Positions 23,755-34,626 of a stretch of 64,000 nt of DNA are shown piece by piece. Below the pieces are notes generated by a model. The model did not search any database. It saw only the letters and a list, made by a program, of their open reading frames with translations, and had not been told where the DNA came from. A program made the position numbers and the translations under genes. This stretch comes from Luzula sylvatica. Lineage: Eukaryota; Streptophyta; Magnoliopsida; Poales; Juncaceae. Positions within the stretch are counted from its first letter, which is position 1; every line of letters starts with the position of its first letter. The stretch spans positions 20,957,742-21,021,741 of the forward strand of contig OX326959.1 in the NCBI GenBank assembly GCA_946800325.1, written 5' to 3'.

Positions 23755-25324
23755 ATGGCCGAGAGAAATTCCCAATTTGCCGTTCGTAAAACTCTTTTCT
23801 TTTGGTTTGCAATGGTGATTGCGCTTGTGGTTTCGTCAATGCTGTTTTTGTTCTCATCTGGCCGCCCTCAATTTATCGATAGAAAACTCTTGCCAAACGA
23901 CAAGGTATTGTCAGTGCTGGAAACGAAGAATACCCATTTCAAAACCCCACAAAATCATGACGAAAATCAACTTATAAACCAAAATTCGAACAAATGTGAT
24001 TTCCAAACCGCGAAATTGAAGATATACATGTATGATCTCCCTCCAGAATTTCATTTCGGTTTACTCGATTGGAAACCCGACCCAAATTCAAATTCAGTTT
24101 GGCCGAATTTGCACCAAAAAATCCCTCCTTATCCCGGCGGATTAAACCTCCAACATTCTATAGAATACTGGCTTACTCTAGACCTCTTATCCTCCACCGA
24201 TCCGTCCCGTTCCAATCCCTGTACCGCAATCAGAGTTTCCAACCCAAAACAAGCCGACCTAATTTTCGTACCGTTTTTCTCTTCATTAAGCTACAATCGC
24301 CACTCGAAACTCCTCCCCCAAGAGAAAATCAGCTTAAACAAATTACTCCAACAAAAGATAGTACAATATTTATCCAACCAAGAAGAGTACAAGAGATCTG
24401 GAGGAAGAGACCATGTAATTATGGCTCACCATCCGAACAGTTTACTCGACGCAAGATCCGTACTTTACTCGAGCATTTTTATTCTATCCGATTTTGGGCG
24501 GTACAATCCTAACGTGGCCAATTTAGATAAGGATATAATCGCTCCTTATAAACACTTGGCAAAAAGTTATCTCGACGACACTACTGGATTCCATGATCGA
24601 CCCACTCTCTTGTATTTCAGAGGCGCCATCTACAGAAAAGAGGTAACATTGTCTACCTTAAAATACATATATACACATCTCTAACTTTTTAATTTAATAG
24701 GGAGGGAATATAAGGCAAGAACTGTACTATTTACTCCGCAACGAAAAATCAGTAGAATTCGAATTCGGGAGCATCCAAGCAAACGGAATCCACAAAGCGT
24801 CGCAAGGGATGCACGGATCTAAATTCTGTCTTAACATAGCCGGCGACACTCCGTCTTCGAACCGGCTCTTCGACGCGATCGTGAGTCATTGCGTGCCGGT
24901 GATAATAAGCGACGATATCGAGCTCCCGTTCGAGGACGTGTTGGATTACTCGGAGTTTTGCGTGATTGTTAAGGCCGTCGATGCGGTTAAGGAAGGGTAT
25001 TTGATGAAGGTGTTGCGAGGAATCGGTAAAGATGAGTGGACTACAATGTGGGAGCGGTTGAAAGAAGTCGATAGGTATTATTCTATTATATTTTATTTTA
25101 TGTTATTTTGTTTATTGATTATTAATAATATTTTTGTGGGGTTTCAAAGGTATTATGAGTATAGATATTCATCGGAGAAGGATGATGCCGTGCAGATGAT
25201 ATGGCAGGCGTTGGCGAGAAAAGTACCGAGTGTAAGGCAAAAAGTGAACCGGTTAAGGCGATTTGCGAGGTTTGAGAGTAATGCAGATGTAAGTAGTAGT
25301 TTTCCTATAGTTGGAGGGTATTAG
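23755..25324 (+). CDS. GT47 exostosin-family glycosyltransferase
   Basis: Members of this family are Golgi type II membrane enzymes that add sugars to cell-wall polysaccharides. Three exons are proposed, 23755-24642, 24701-25074 and 25150-25324, with GT-AG borders and a continuous frame, giving 478 residues. A short cytoplasmic tail (12 residues) is followed by one membrane segment (about 13-33, rich in F, V, L and A) and a stem. The exostosin domain starts at KIYMYDLP near residue 90, with GRDHVI near 217, SDFGRYNPN near 245, and SKFCLNIAGDTP / [25 protein letters not shown] at about 336-376, the nucleotide-sugar-binding part. The ATG at 23755 was chosen because it sits in a favourable context (AAATGG) just before the membrane anchor. 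It resembles the ARAD-like group of GT47, but donor and acceptor sugars cannot be read from sequence. A broken inverted copy of exon 2 lies upstream (22397-22569). Confidence 0.93.
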
Positions 25325-26410
25325 TAGAAGAATTGATGGTTTTTATTTTTTATTTTCCGGGTAGATTGCACAGTTGAGAAAATAAGTAGGTTTTGTAATA
25401 TACGGTTTTGTATAGCCGTATAAAACTAATTTTTCTGTTATTTTATGTTTATTTTTTTTGCGAAATGATTACAAATATGCTTGTGAGACTTGTTATTCTT
25501 TTGAAAAAAGAAAAAAAAAATCATTTTCCTTTGTGTGCATGGAGTGGTTATTGGTACTTGACAACTTGAAGTTTGTGGTTGATTTAAATTGTTATTGTAA
25601 ATATTTTTATTTCTTTGGTATTGTGTGAACTTGCATTTCATTTTTCAAAGGCCAATTTCATTTAATATATCACCTAATTAAGCTATTCTATGAGCTCACT
25701 TAATCCAACAGGTTTCCCTTTCTTAAACAATGCATTTATTTCAATGGACTCGTAACTTAGTTGGTTGAGTGTAAGACATAAAAACTCATGTGTTGTGAGA
25801 GATTGTGAGTTCGATATTCATTGACATCAGGACATACGAGGCTTTGTTATAAAAATAATAAACAATGCATTTATTATTGACTAATCAAATTCATTTATCC
25901 ATTGACATTGACGCTTGACTTGAGTCTGGATCCTTACCTTGGATTCTCTCCAATCCTAACACTGGAGATCTCCTTTCCAGTTTAGGAAATATATAAACCT
26001 ACCAGAAATAAGTTTGAGAATTCCAAAACTAAGTTTCTTGAACTCGCTCGCTTATTTACCAACTTGTCAGTAGTTGTATGGGGAATGGACATTCCAGTAT
26101 TTAACCAAATGGAGAAAATTGGTAATCAAGAAATTCTCTTAATTTCACAGAAACTTCAAATCTTATCTGTTAAAGAGTTTAAAAATATCATAAATGGAGT
26201 ACGTTGAGACTTTTGAGGATTCATGCTCAACTACCATGCAATTTCATCTTACATGTCTCAAATATTGGGGTAGATAATATTTTAATTTTAATCTCTATAT
26301 ATATGTCTCCTTCAAATGCCTTGATCCAGAATGGTTTTCAATTTCAGTACACTAACATTCGATTCCAATTCGATCTAACATTCCCATGCAAAAAAACTAT
26401 TTTACCCAAA
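25325..26410. other. Intergenic region
   Basis: 3' flank of the GT47 gene and the upstream region of the EF-hand gene. Apart from the possible SINE (25748-25860), no further element was recognised. Confidence 0.5.
25748..25860 (+). mobile_element. Possible tRNA-derived SINE fragment
   Basis: The segment CTCGTAACTTAGTTGGTTGA resembles a tRNA A box (TAGCTCAGTTGG), and GTGAGTTCGATATTC about 45 bases later resembles a B box (GGTTCGAATCC). It trails into an A-rich end near 25855. The spacing and order suit a tRNA-derived SINE, but no second copy was found in the window. Confidence 0.45.
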
Positions 26411-26902
26411 ATGGTATATTGGTGCACAATGAAGATCGTTCGGCATCTTTTCGTATATTTGAAATTTAAAATTCGAGATAATTTTCCTTTCTACAAAAAG
26501 GCCAACGAGTGTATTTTTTGTGATTCTAAAGGAGAAACAGAGGTGAGTTATGATGATATTAATTTAGTCATAAAGAGACTTGGTATTGTAGATTTAAATG
26601 ATGAAATTCAGAATAATAAAGATGATATATACAAAACATGTGGTTTCATTGAAGAAATTTTCGAGTTAATTCGAAATAAGAGGGGGAGTTTAGAGGAATT
26701 GAAAGAAGCGTTTGAGGTGTTTGATTATGATAGGGATGGATTCATAAATCCGAATAATTTGCGGGTTTTAATGCAAAAATTAGGGTTAAATGAAGGGATG
26801 GAGTATGAAGATTGTGAGAAAATGATTAGCGTTTATGATAAAGATGGTGATGGAAAAATTAGCTTTGATGAATTTGCAAACATGATGGAGAATGTTATAT
26901 AA
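26411..26902 (+). CDS. Small EF-hand calcium-binding protein (CML-type)
   Basis: A single-exon frame of 163 residues from the ATG at 26411. The open frame extends upstream to 26204, and an in-frame ATG exists at 26303, but the upstream part looks non-coding. The C-terminal half has a paired EF-hand: loop 1 at residues 105-116 (D-Y-D-R-D-G-F-I-N-P-N-N) and loop 2 at 143-154 (D-K-D-G-D-G-K-I-S-F-D-E). Loop 2 has every calcium ligand; loop 1 ends in Asn where the bidentate Glu should be. The N-terminal part (VYWCTMKIVRHLFVYLKF) is hydrophobic and basic, as in the CML45/46-like group, and may touch membranes. The presumed role is calcium sensing; targets are unknown. Confidence 0.82.
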   Translation: MVYWCTMKIVRHLFVYLKFKIRDNFPFYKKANECIFCDSKGETEVSYDDINLVIKRLGIVDLNDEIQNNKDDIYKTCGFIEEIFELIRNKRGSLEELKEAFEVFDYDRDGFINPNNLRVLMQKLGLNEGMEYEDCEKMISVYDKDGDGKISFDEFANMMENVI

Positions 26903-27266
26903 TTTAATTTTCATCTTTGAAAGTTTTTTTTATCGTAATATGAGATATTGTCATATTCATTATGTTTGTTTAACTTAGAAATTTTGGTTTTACTCCTTGT
27001 TGCAATATAAACTTAAATATGTAATTTAACTAAGATTTTGATCAACATCCTTGGTTCCCTCATTATTTACACATTTAACATCATTTTAAAACACAAATAA
27101 ACTTTCATTTCTCATTATTATAAAAAAAAAATATGTATATGTATTATTCTTCATTTCAGCCATATACTATATCAAAGGACTTATTTATTTCAATATTCTA
27201 TTAAAAAGGTTTACATTTAATAATGAATAAACCTTGATTTGAATTTGAATTTGGATTCTCAAATTC
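26903..27266. other. Short intergenic region between convergent genes
   Basis: Contains the 3' ends of the EF-hand gene and the FHA gene, which face each other. AT-rich, nothing else seen. Confidence 0.6.
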
Positions 27267-28410
27267 TTAGCTACTTGTAGTTTCAGAACTAACCGTCTGT
27301 ACTTCACCTTCAGATTTACTCTCAGTTTCAGTGTCTTCTGGTTTTATTTTTGGTTCCACCTTAACTTTCGAAACTCGAAAAATTGCTAAATTCGTATCAC
27401 CTGAAAATTTAAAAACATCCAAATTCTCAGTTAACAGATTTCTCAAGTTTTTCAATTGTGCAATTAACCACCATTATTGTCAAGGAAAAAAAACGAAAAA
27501 AACATTAAATAATAATAATTAAAAAGATATATTGCGACAATATGAATGTACCAAAAGTCAACAAGCTGCCAGGTGGGACCGGAGTGACCGAGCCAGGCGT
27601 GAGTTTCTTCTCACCAACAAACGTGCCGTTTGTACTACCCAAGTCCGTCGCCAATAAATCGCCATTCTTTTTCTCAAGCCTAGCATGCAATCCAGACACT
27701 GCACGGATCTCAAAGTTTAGGAAATGATTAAGGAAATTATGATCGAGGGGTATTTTAGTAATTTTACCGGTTGCGATGGGAAGTACAATGTCGGCTTGCT
27801 CTGCTACTCGACCCACAGTCACTGAATTCTGTATATTAAAAATGTAAAAAAAAGAAGGATTTAAAATAACTTGCTTTGTTTGTAACGTAGTTAAAAAAAT
27901 TCGGATTTCACGCGATATTTCGAGAATTTGCACAGAAATTACGCCTTAAAAAATGTTAAAACTTACCGAAGCAATTTCAAATGCACCGGGTCTTGCCACT
28001 TTGTATCCTATGTGTCGAAAATCGCCGTCTCCTATAGTTAGTAACCTAAAATTTTATTAACTTTGAAACCATTGGCAATACACCAATATACCATTTTGTG
28101 TCATCCTGAAGTGTCTTATCAAAATATCTATAAATAGAAAAGTTGTAAAATTGGCGAAGAACAAACCTACGGGCTCAAGAAGCCATCTTTCTGTAGATCC
28201 AATCGATTCTTTCTCGCCAGCAAAGCACCTTAGATCAATACGACTCTTTCCTTTCGATAAAACGAAGTTATTCACTTTGTTTCCTTTGAAATAGAGAGAG
28301 GGAGCGCAAAATTGGGTCGAAATCGGAGTTGGAGAGAGAAAAGAAACAGAGCAAGAAGAATGTTTTGCTGTGATGAAGGGAGCGGATGGAGAAACAGAAA
28401 CTCTCGCCAT
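27267..28410 (-). CDS. Plastid-type FHA domain protein
   Basis: FHA domains bind phosphothreonine peptides. Five coding exons are proposed on the minus strand, 28410-28167, 28031-27967, 27828-27768, 27698-27552 and 27400-27267, all GT-AG and in frame, giving 216 residues. The first ~60 residues are rich in Ser, Thr and Lys with few acids, like a chloroplast transit peptide. The FHA core follows: TVGR near 107-110, SGLHARL with Ser125 and His128, and LGSTNGTFVG at 143-152. These are the residues that hold the phosphopeptide in known FHA domains. An acidic, Glu/Thr/Ser-rich tail closes the protein. It resembles small plant plastid FHA proteins of unknown partner. The start ATG is the first in exon 1 and lies just below a CT microsatellite in the leader. 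Confidence 0.9.
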
Positions 28411-28421
28411 TGTTACCGTTT

Positions 28422-28447
28422 GTTCGTCTCTCTCTCTCTCTCTCTCT
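28422..28447. repeat. (CT)n microsatellite in the FHA gene leader
   Basis: A short CT run (GA on the gene strand) directly upstream of the FHA start codon, in the presumed 5' untranslated region. Confidence 0.85.
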
Positions 28448-30298
28448 TAGTTTTTGAGAGAGTTTATGTTGGATTTTGGGTGGATGAAAAATGCAAGGCT
28501 GAGAAATGAGAACAGAGTGATTGAGTCTCTCTAGCTTGGCGCCAAGTGGTAACCGTCTGCCAACACATTCTATGTTACGCCTAGTTTTGATATGGCACAT
28601 TGGTATTGTACCCCCTCAAATCTCAAATGCACTTGGACCCCCTTGATCTGTTAATTAAAAAATGGTTCGGTGAAATAATATTTCGATTAACATAAATTTT
28701 ACACATAAAATTGAATTGACAGTTACTTTACATGTACGTTTATTAACATGTTTGAATTACAAATTATACATATTAATTGAAATGTTAATCACCTCAGTTA
28801 ACCGTCGTCGATTGACAGATCAAGAATATGATCAAGGATGTGGGAGTGTATTTGAGAGCTGCTATATAATTTATCAACATAATAACTAGTCTGAACTCTA
28901 ATAATTAGTTATTATTGGCTGTTGAAAGGAATAATAAAAAGATTATTGTATAATTTGTATTATCATAATTATGATATGTACACAAATAATTTTCTATAAA
29001 TATTAAATACAAATTAATATTGTCAGAAAATAAACTCTACCAAGTATCATTCAATCACTTCTATGAAAATAGATTCTGGAATCAAGTTGTTCAGTAGTTG
29101 AAAAACCTTTTTGGCGACCAAAATTTTAGATCTTAGTCCCTTTCTAGGACCAAGAAATCTATTCTCGAATTATTTTCTTGTTTCATTCTCATTTTGTATG
29201 ATCAAAATTAGTTTTCAATACAATTTTATCAAGAGCCAATATATTAGTTCCTGATGAAGACTATTACATACCAATATTTATTCCTGACATGAAAATCATC
29301 ATTTCATAATAATATTAAAATAATAATTAGATTATATATGACGAAACTTCAGAAAGAAACGTAACCAATTGACAACAACCTATATGATAAAAAAAATTCT
29401 TTCATACATCAAAATTTTCTTAACCCTTTATTTTTCCATATCTTGCAACTCATATTGCACTATAATTATTATATTATATTATAGAAAAGTTTTATCATAC
29501 ACCCTTTCAAAAATGTATTTTGGATATTTAGAAAGGTGTATCATAAATTCTATCTTTTATAGAAAATTTTTTTCTTTCGTGAACGATTTAAATTTTCTGT
29601 TTAGCATATCATTTATTAATAAATACACTTGAAAAATTATTTTAAATACTCATTAATTCATAATTACACAAAATACTCTTGAAAATTGATATATCATAAA
29701 CAATAAACAAAAATGATGTATGTTATAACTCCTCTATATTATAAGTTTAACTTACGAGTTACAACATGTTGACACATGTTTTCTGACATCGTAATATATA
29801 TTACCAAGTATAAATCACAAGTGATTGCATGATCTAAATGGTGGAGTCGTCGTACAAGGAAAGCTTCCAAGTTCAAAACTCTGAGGAATAACATTTTTAT
29901 TTTTCAAAAATTTGACTACTAGTAACATATCGTAATGTTTATTGCAACCTACAAATTAAAAGTGAATGGATGATGCAGGGATATCACAATAATGTATATT
30001 ACCAAGTATAAATCATAAGTGATTGTATGATCTAATGGTAAGTCTAGGAAAGCTCCCAAGTTCAAACTCTGCGAGTAGATTTTTTATCGTTCAAAGTTTA
30101 ATTAGGAAATAACATATCATAATGTTTACTGCCATTACAAATCACAAAGTTCAAACTCTGCGAGTAGCATTTTTATTTTTCTAATTTGTCGTTTTCCAAA
30201 AATCTCCATACCATAACAATCTCTCACTTGGAGACTTCATCACAAATCTTTTTTTTACGTCTCAACTTCCTCGAGCCCGACGACAAGCTCTCACTGGC
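28448..30298. other. Intergenic region
   Basis: The promoter side of the FHA gene, then AT-rich DNA. Only the SINE-like repeat (29790-30175) was recognised. An 87-codon frame at 29369 is AT-rich, Phe/Ile/Ser-rich and has no family resemblance. Confidence 0.5.
29790..30175 (+). repeat. Two-and-a-half copies of a tRNA-like (SINE-like) repeat
   Basis: The segment TATATTACCAAGTATAAATC, followed by a GATTG(C/T)ATGATCTAAATGG and an AAG..CCAAGTTCAAA(A)CTCTG block, occurs near 29797 and again near 29990. A third partial copy of the CAAACTCTGCGAGTAG block lies near 30148. The second block looks like a degenerate B box (GGTTCAAATCC) and the first like an A box, as in Au-type SINEs. Assignment as a SINE is tentative; the repetition itself is clear. 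Confidence 0.6.
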
Positions 30299-31495
30299 TC
30301 ACTTGACCAGCCCCACTGAGGCGACGCACGACCTCAATTTGTCGGTGAGAACGTTCTTGGTCAACATATCAGCAGGGTTCTTTACACCTTTGATTTTCTC
30401 CAACGATATGACCCCACTATTCACAAATTCTCGGATGTAATGATAGTTCAGTTGTATATACTTGGTCCTCGAGTGGAACACCAGATTTTTAACGAGACAT
30501 AAGACATTTTGAATGTCGGTATAAAGTGTCTTGTATCCTTGATTTTTCCTGATGTCCTTTAGAAAAGCCAAGAGCCACATCTCCTTTCCGGCTTCCGAGA
30601 TTGCCACATATTCCGCCTCTGTTGTTGATAGTGACACACACTTTTGCAATCTCGACATCCAACTAACCGTCGTACCTCCCATCGTGAAGACATAATCGGA
30701 AGTGCTCTTTCGACTATCCACGTCTCCTCCTAGGTCAATATCTACAAATATGTGCAATCTCGTGCCACCTTTATTATAGCACGATGTCATATTTGAGGTG
30801 TCCTTCAAAGATCTCAATAGCCACTTAATCGCCTCCCAGTGCTCGGTGCCAGGGTTCGCCAGATACCGGCTCACAACCCCCCATTGCATGGAATATATCG
30901 GGTCTCGTCCACACCATATTAGGCTACCGACTCTAGATGAATGCCACACATTTTCCATCTTCTTCTTCTCCTTCGTGGGTTTTTGTGAGTGTACCTTGGA
31001 GAGTTGGAAACGTGCACCGTGCAGAGTACTTCTTAGCATGGCATCATTTACTCGGAATCGCTCCAACACCTTCTTAATGTAGTTCTCTTGCTACGCACTA
31101 AGAGTACACCCGTCCGATTTCGAGTACTACGCAACCCAAAGATTTGGCTTGCCGCTCCTAAATCGTTCATTTCAAATTCTATCGACAACTCCTGCTTGAG
31201 CTTGTCGATCTTCTTCATGTCTGCACCTACAATGAGCATGTCATCAACATATAAAAGGAATATAATGCATGTTTCTCAATTATTCTTGTAGTAGCAACAA
31301 TGGTCCGCGTGATGTCACCTCTCCGAAATTCACGATCACGCATGAACTTGTCTAACTTTATGTATCACTCACTGTCTCGGAGTTTGTTTTAAACCATACA
31401 AGATTTTCTTGAGTTTGCACACAAGACCCTCCTTTCCTGGAGTCTCAAATTCATCTGGTTGCACCATATAGAAGTCCTCCTCCAAATCGACTTGA
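30299..31495 (-). pseudogene. Ty1/copia pol relic (RT C-terminal part and RNase H)
   Basis: Two adjoining minus-strand frames (31239-31048 and 31069-30299) read as the end of a copia reverse transcriptase (MLIVGADMKKIDKLKQEL, FEMNDLGAASQIFGL) and its RNase H. The RNase H part shows FVDIDLGGDVDSRKSTSDY, SLSTTEAEYVAISEAGKEMW and LTKNVLT. Further upstream to about 31495 the sequence still looks like RT but is broken by stops. No LTR, primer site, integrase or gag was found, so it is a truncated dead copy. It differs clearly from copia B. Confidence 0.88.
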
Positions 31496-31741
31496 GGTTA
31501 TGGATTTATGTGTGTGGAGCTTCATGCTTTTACACATTTCTATGTCGTCATGACAGAAGACTGATAGGATGTTATAGGACATGAAGTGATACTTCATGGA
31601 CGACGAGGCATGTGAGCAACCAAGACTGGATTTGTTTCTCTCTCAGAAGGAGATACCGTTTGGCCACCGTTGAATTGGGACTGAAGAAATACATGGCCAT
31701 TACAAAAATGAACACTACAAAAATTATATCATACATACAAT
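31496..31741. other. Short intergenic stretch
   Basis: No gene seen. It ends with the target-site copy CATACAAT (31734-31741) of the adjacent hAT-like insertion. Confidence 0.5.
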
Positions 31742-32384
31742 TAGGGGTGTCAACGGTTCGGATCCGGTTCGGATAGTGGTCATACCAGATCCATATCCAT
31801 ATTTTTTTTCGGATACGGATCCGGATACAGAATTACCCGGATCCGGATACGGTTCGGATAATAAACGGATACGGATACGGTTCGGATATTGTCGGATACG
31901 GATACGGATACGGTTCTCTTTCGGATATTAAAACGGATACTATGTTATCATAACATAACTTACTTTTTAGCTATAAATATATATAATTTGTGGCATTAAC
32001 GATAAATATGATTATATTTAAACGTAATTTTACGATTGTGAGTTTAAACCACTCACAAATCATTAATTTGTATATGATTTTTCAACTAATATCAAATATA
32101 ATACATAAAAATAATATATAATATGCGTATCCGGATCCGGTTCCGGATACTCGAATCTGGTTCCGAGTATCCGGATCCAAAAAATATCCGGATCCGGAAC
32201 ACGGATCCGGTCCCCGCACCAAAATCGAATATCGAATCCGGTTCCGGATCCTAAAATTAACAACCAGATCCATATCCGGATCCACTCGGATCCGAGTGGA
32301 TCCGGATATTTTTTTCGAATCCGGATATTTCTTCGGATACGGTTCGGGTCGGTTCGGGCAATATCCACACCATTGACATCCCTA
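31742..32384. mobile_element. Non-autonomous hAT-like element 1
   Basis: 643 bp with terminal inverted repeats, TAGGGGTGTCAACGG at the left and the reverse complement of TAGGGATGTCAATGG at the right. It is flanked by an 8-bp target duplication CATACAAT (31734-31741 and 32385-32392). The 8-bp duplication is the hAT signature. The interior is mostly degenerate copies of CGGATCCGGATACGGTT in both orientations around an AT-rich middle, and there is no transposase. An element with the same ends lies at 59989-60782. Confidence 0.9.
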
Positions 32385-32392
32385 CATACAAT

Positions 32393-33087
32393 GAACACTA
32401 CACAATTACAAACATATATCATACATTTGTAAATATATATTTTAGAAAATTAACGCAAAAATATATTTTACTTAAGTAATGTGTATTGTAGTTAAAAAAT
32501 TTACCATTACAAAAATGAGAAAAAAAAAGTTCATGGCGACATTTCTTTTTTGTTATACGTGTACGTATCCATATCATATTATTTGGGATCACGAATGACG
32601 AGACTATTTACATACCAACCTGAGATCCTAGAACTGCTTTATGCAAATTCCAGATTTGAAGTACCAGGTTTTTCTGCAAACATCGGGATTTCATATATTT
32701 GTTTTACAGTAATCGGGTTTTCATTTCCGGTTTATTTTTCCACACTTCCAAAGAAGGAAAATGAATACCACTAACTTTTGCCCGAACTACGGATATACCC
32801 TTCTTCATTTCTTCAACTCTTCTCTGGCCCTTTCCTGTTCGGAGATTTGGTTTTCATAAATCTAAGTCTTCTCTCCCGATTTTCGATCGAGATCTCCTCT
32901 TTCTTCAGGTATTGGGTTTCTTGTCTGATCTATGAGATTATTAATTGTTGTCTTCGTTGATCGATTTCGAGATCCTTGTTAGTGGGATCCTCAAATCGAA
33001 TTGGAACTTGTGCGAATTTGATTATATATTCTAACTAGTGGTCAAGTTATCGATTTTGGTAGACTTATTTGGTTTTAATTTTGCAGT
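32393..33087 (+). other. Promoter and 5' leader of the V-ATPase accessory-like gene
   Basis: The last part probably contains a non-coding first exon ending at about 32908 (CTTCAG, then GTATTG) and a 5'-leader intron whose acceptor is at 33086, two bases before... the start codon region. No TATA box was fixed. Confidence 0.5.
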
Positions 33088-34626
33088 ATGGGAGCAAAGG
33101 GTACTGTTTTAGCTGCGGCTTTGATGCTAGTACAGATTGCACAAGTCTTTGGTTTGCTCAACACTTCTCCAGCTTTTCTTTGGACTCCTCATGATTACGG
33201 GTAATTTTTCTCCTAATATTTCTGATCTTTGAAGAGATTTAAGTGGATTGATTTACGGTCTTATCTGGGCGATCTGAAATTCAAACAAAATTACAATTTT
33301 TTTCTTTTGATTTTTGATTCAGACTATCTTATGATGGAGCTAAAGATATTGTGAAATATCAAACACTCTCCCCAAATGCCTTAGCTAATTCAGTCCTTAA
33401 TGAAGCTGGTTGGTCTGAATTCATTGTAAGTTTTTCACTTAGGACCTTATTATTTCCACTAATTCTACCATTTCCTATTACTAATTTTTTTTTTTTAATT
33501 TAGTGTTCTGGTAATGGAAATGGCAAGGTGGATCTTGCTCTTGTATTCATTGGCAGAAAAGTGCGCCTTTTTAATTCTCTCTCTAAATATCTTTTAATAA
33601 GATAATTCGTCACTATATGTACTTTATGAAATTATTAATAGAATCAAATAATTTTTGTATTTACAGTTACATTCGTCAGATATCTCTAAGACTAATCACC
33701 AAGATCCTCTACTCACAAACACCTTAAAGGTAAATTAATCAATTATAAATTTTCAGAAAACCCCCTATATTCTATCATAATTACAAAAAACACTGACTAT
33801 TTAATATATCAGAATTCATTCACAAGCTCAAAATTTTCGATGGCGTTTCCTTATGTGGATACTTCTAACGAGGACGAAACTCTAGAAAGTTCCATAATCA
33901 AGGGCTTTTCTGACAAATGCGGCCAAGATTTTAGCGAAAAAGTTTTGAAATTAACAGACCTTAATTCGATCCAAGTAATTCTAAAACCTCTTATATTTAT
34001 CTAATATCTGGAGGGACTTGTTTGTAATTTGAAAAACAATGTAAGGATCAATTTGTAAAATATTTCAGGAGCACGTGTCATCAAAGACCGAAAAGAAAAG
34101 CGAATTGATTGTATATAGTCATGAAGGTTCAGAAGAATTAAAAGGCGGTAAATCTGAAGGTAAATAATTATCTTAACAAACCATACTTTTTGTATTTTTA
34201 GGGTCTACAAAATTAAACCATTTTTTTCAATTTTAGGTGAAATTTTATCAGGGATAGTTGGTACGTTAGACAAATCAGGAGCCAGGTACACGATCCTATA
34301 CATTTCAGAGCCGTACCAGTTCGACCGGTACCAACGTACCAGGTTTCTCGCAGAAGCAACTCTCTCGAATTCTTCATCCAATTCCACCACTTGTGACGAT
34401 GTTTGCAAAATCAAGGCTTCGCTTCTCGAAGGCCTTCTAGTCGTAAGTCCTTCAAAACTTTTCTTCTTTCAAAAATAACCCTTGTGAAGTGTTGGGGGCT
34501 TTTTTGAAATATTTCTCTTTTTGTGTTTAATTTCAGGGGATTACATTGTTGATAATTTTGATATCTGGGCTGTGTTGCATGATGGGAATTGATTCTCCTT
34601 CACGATTCGAATCTGCTCAAGAATAA
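33088..34626 (+). CDS. V-ATPase accessory (Ac45/VOA1/BIG1-like) membrane protein
   Basis: Proteins of this family sit in the membrane sector of the vacuolar proton pump or assist its assembly in the endoplasmic reticulum. Eight coding exons are proposed, 33088-33200, 33323-33425, 33504-33560, 33667-33729, 33813-33974, 34069-34159, 34237-34442 and 34537-34626, all GT-AG and in frame, giving 294 residues. The N-terminus (TVLAAALMLVQIAQVFGL) is a likely signal peptide, followed by SPAFLWTPHD. The luminal part has no enzyme motif. Near the C-terminus one membrane segment (about 262-282) is followed by MGIDSPSRFE, matching the short cytosolic tail with a (D/T)(S/T)P.RF motif seen in Ac45/VOA1/BIG1 proteins. 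The family call rests on overall layout and this tail, so the exact function is inferred. Confidence 0.82.
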
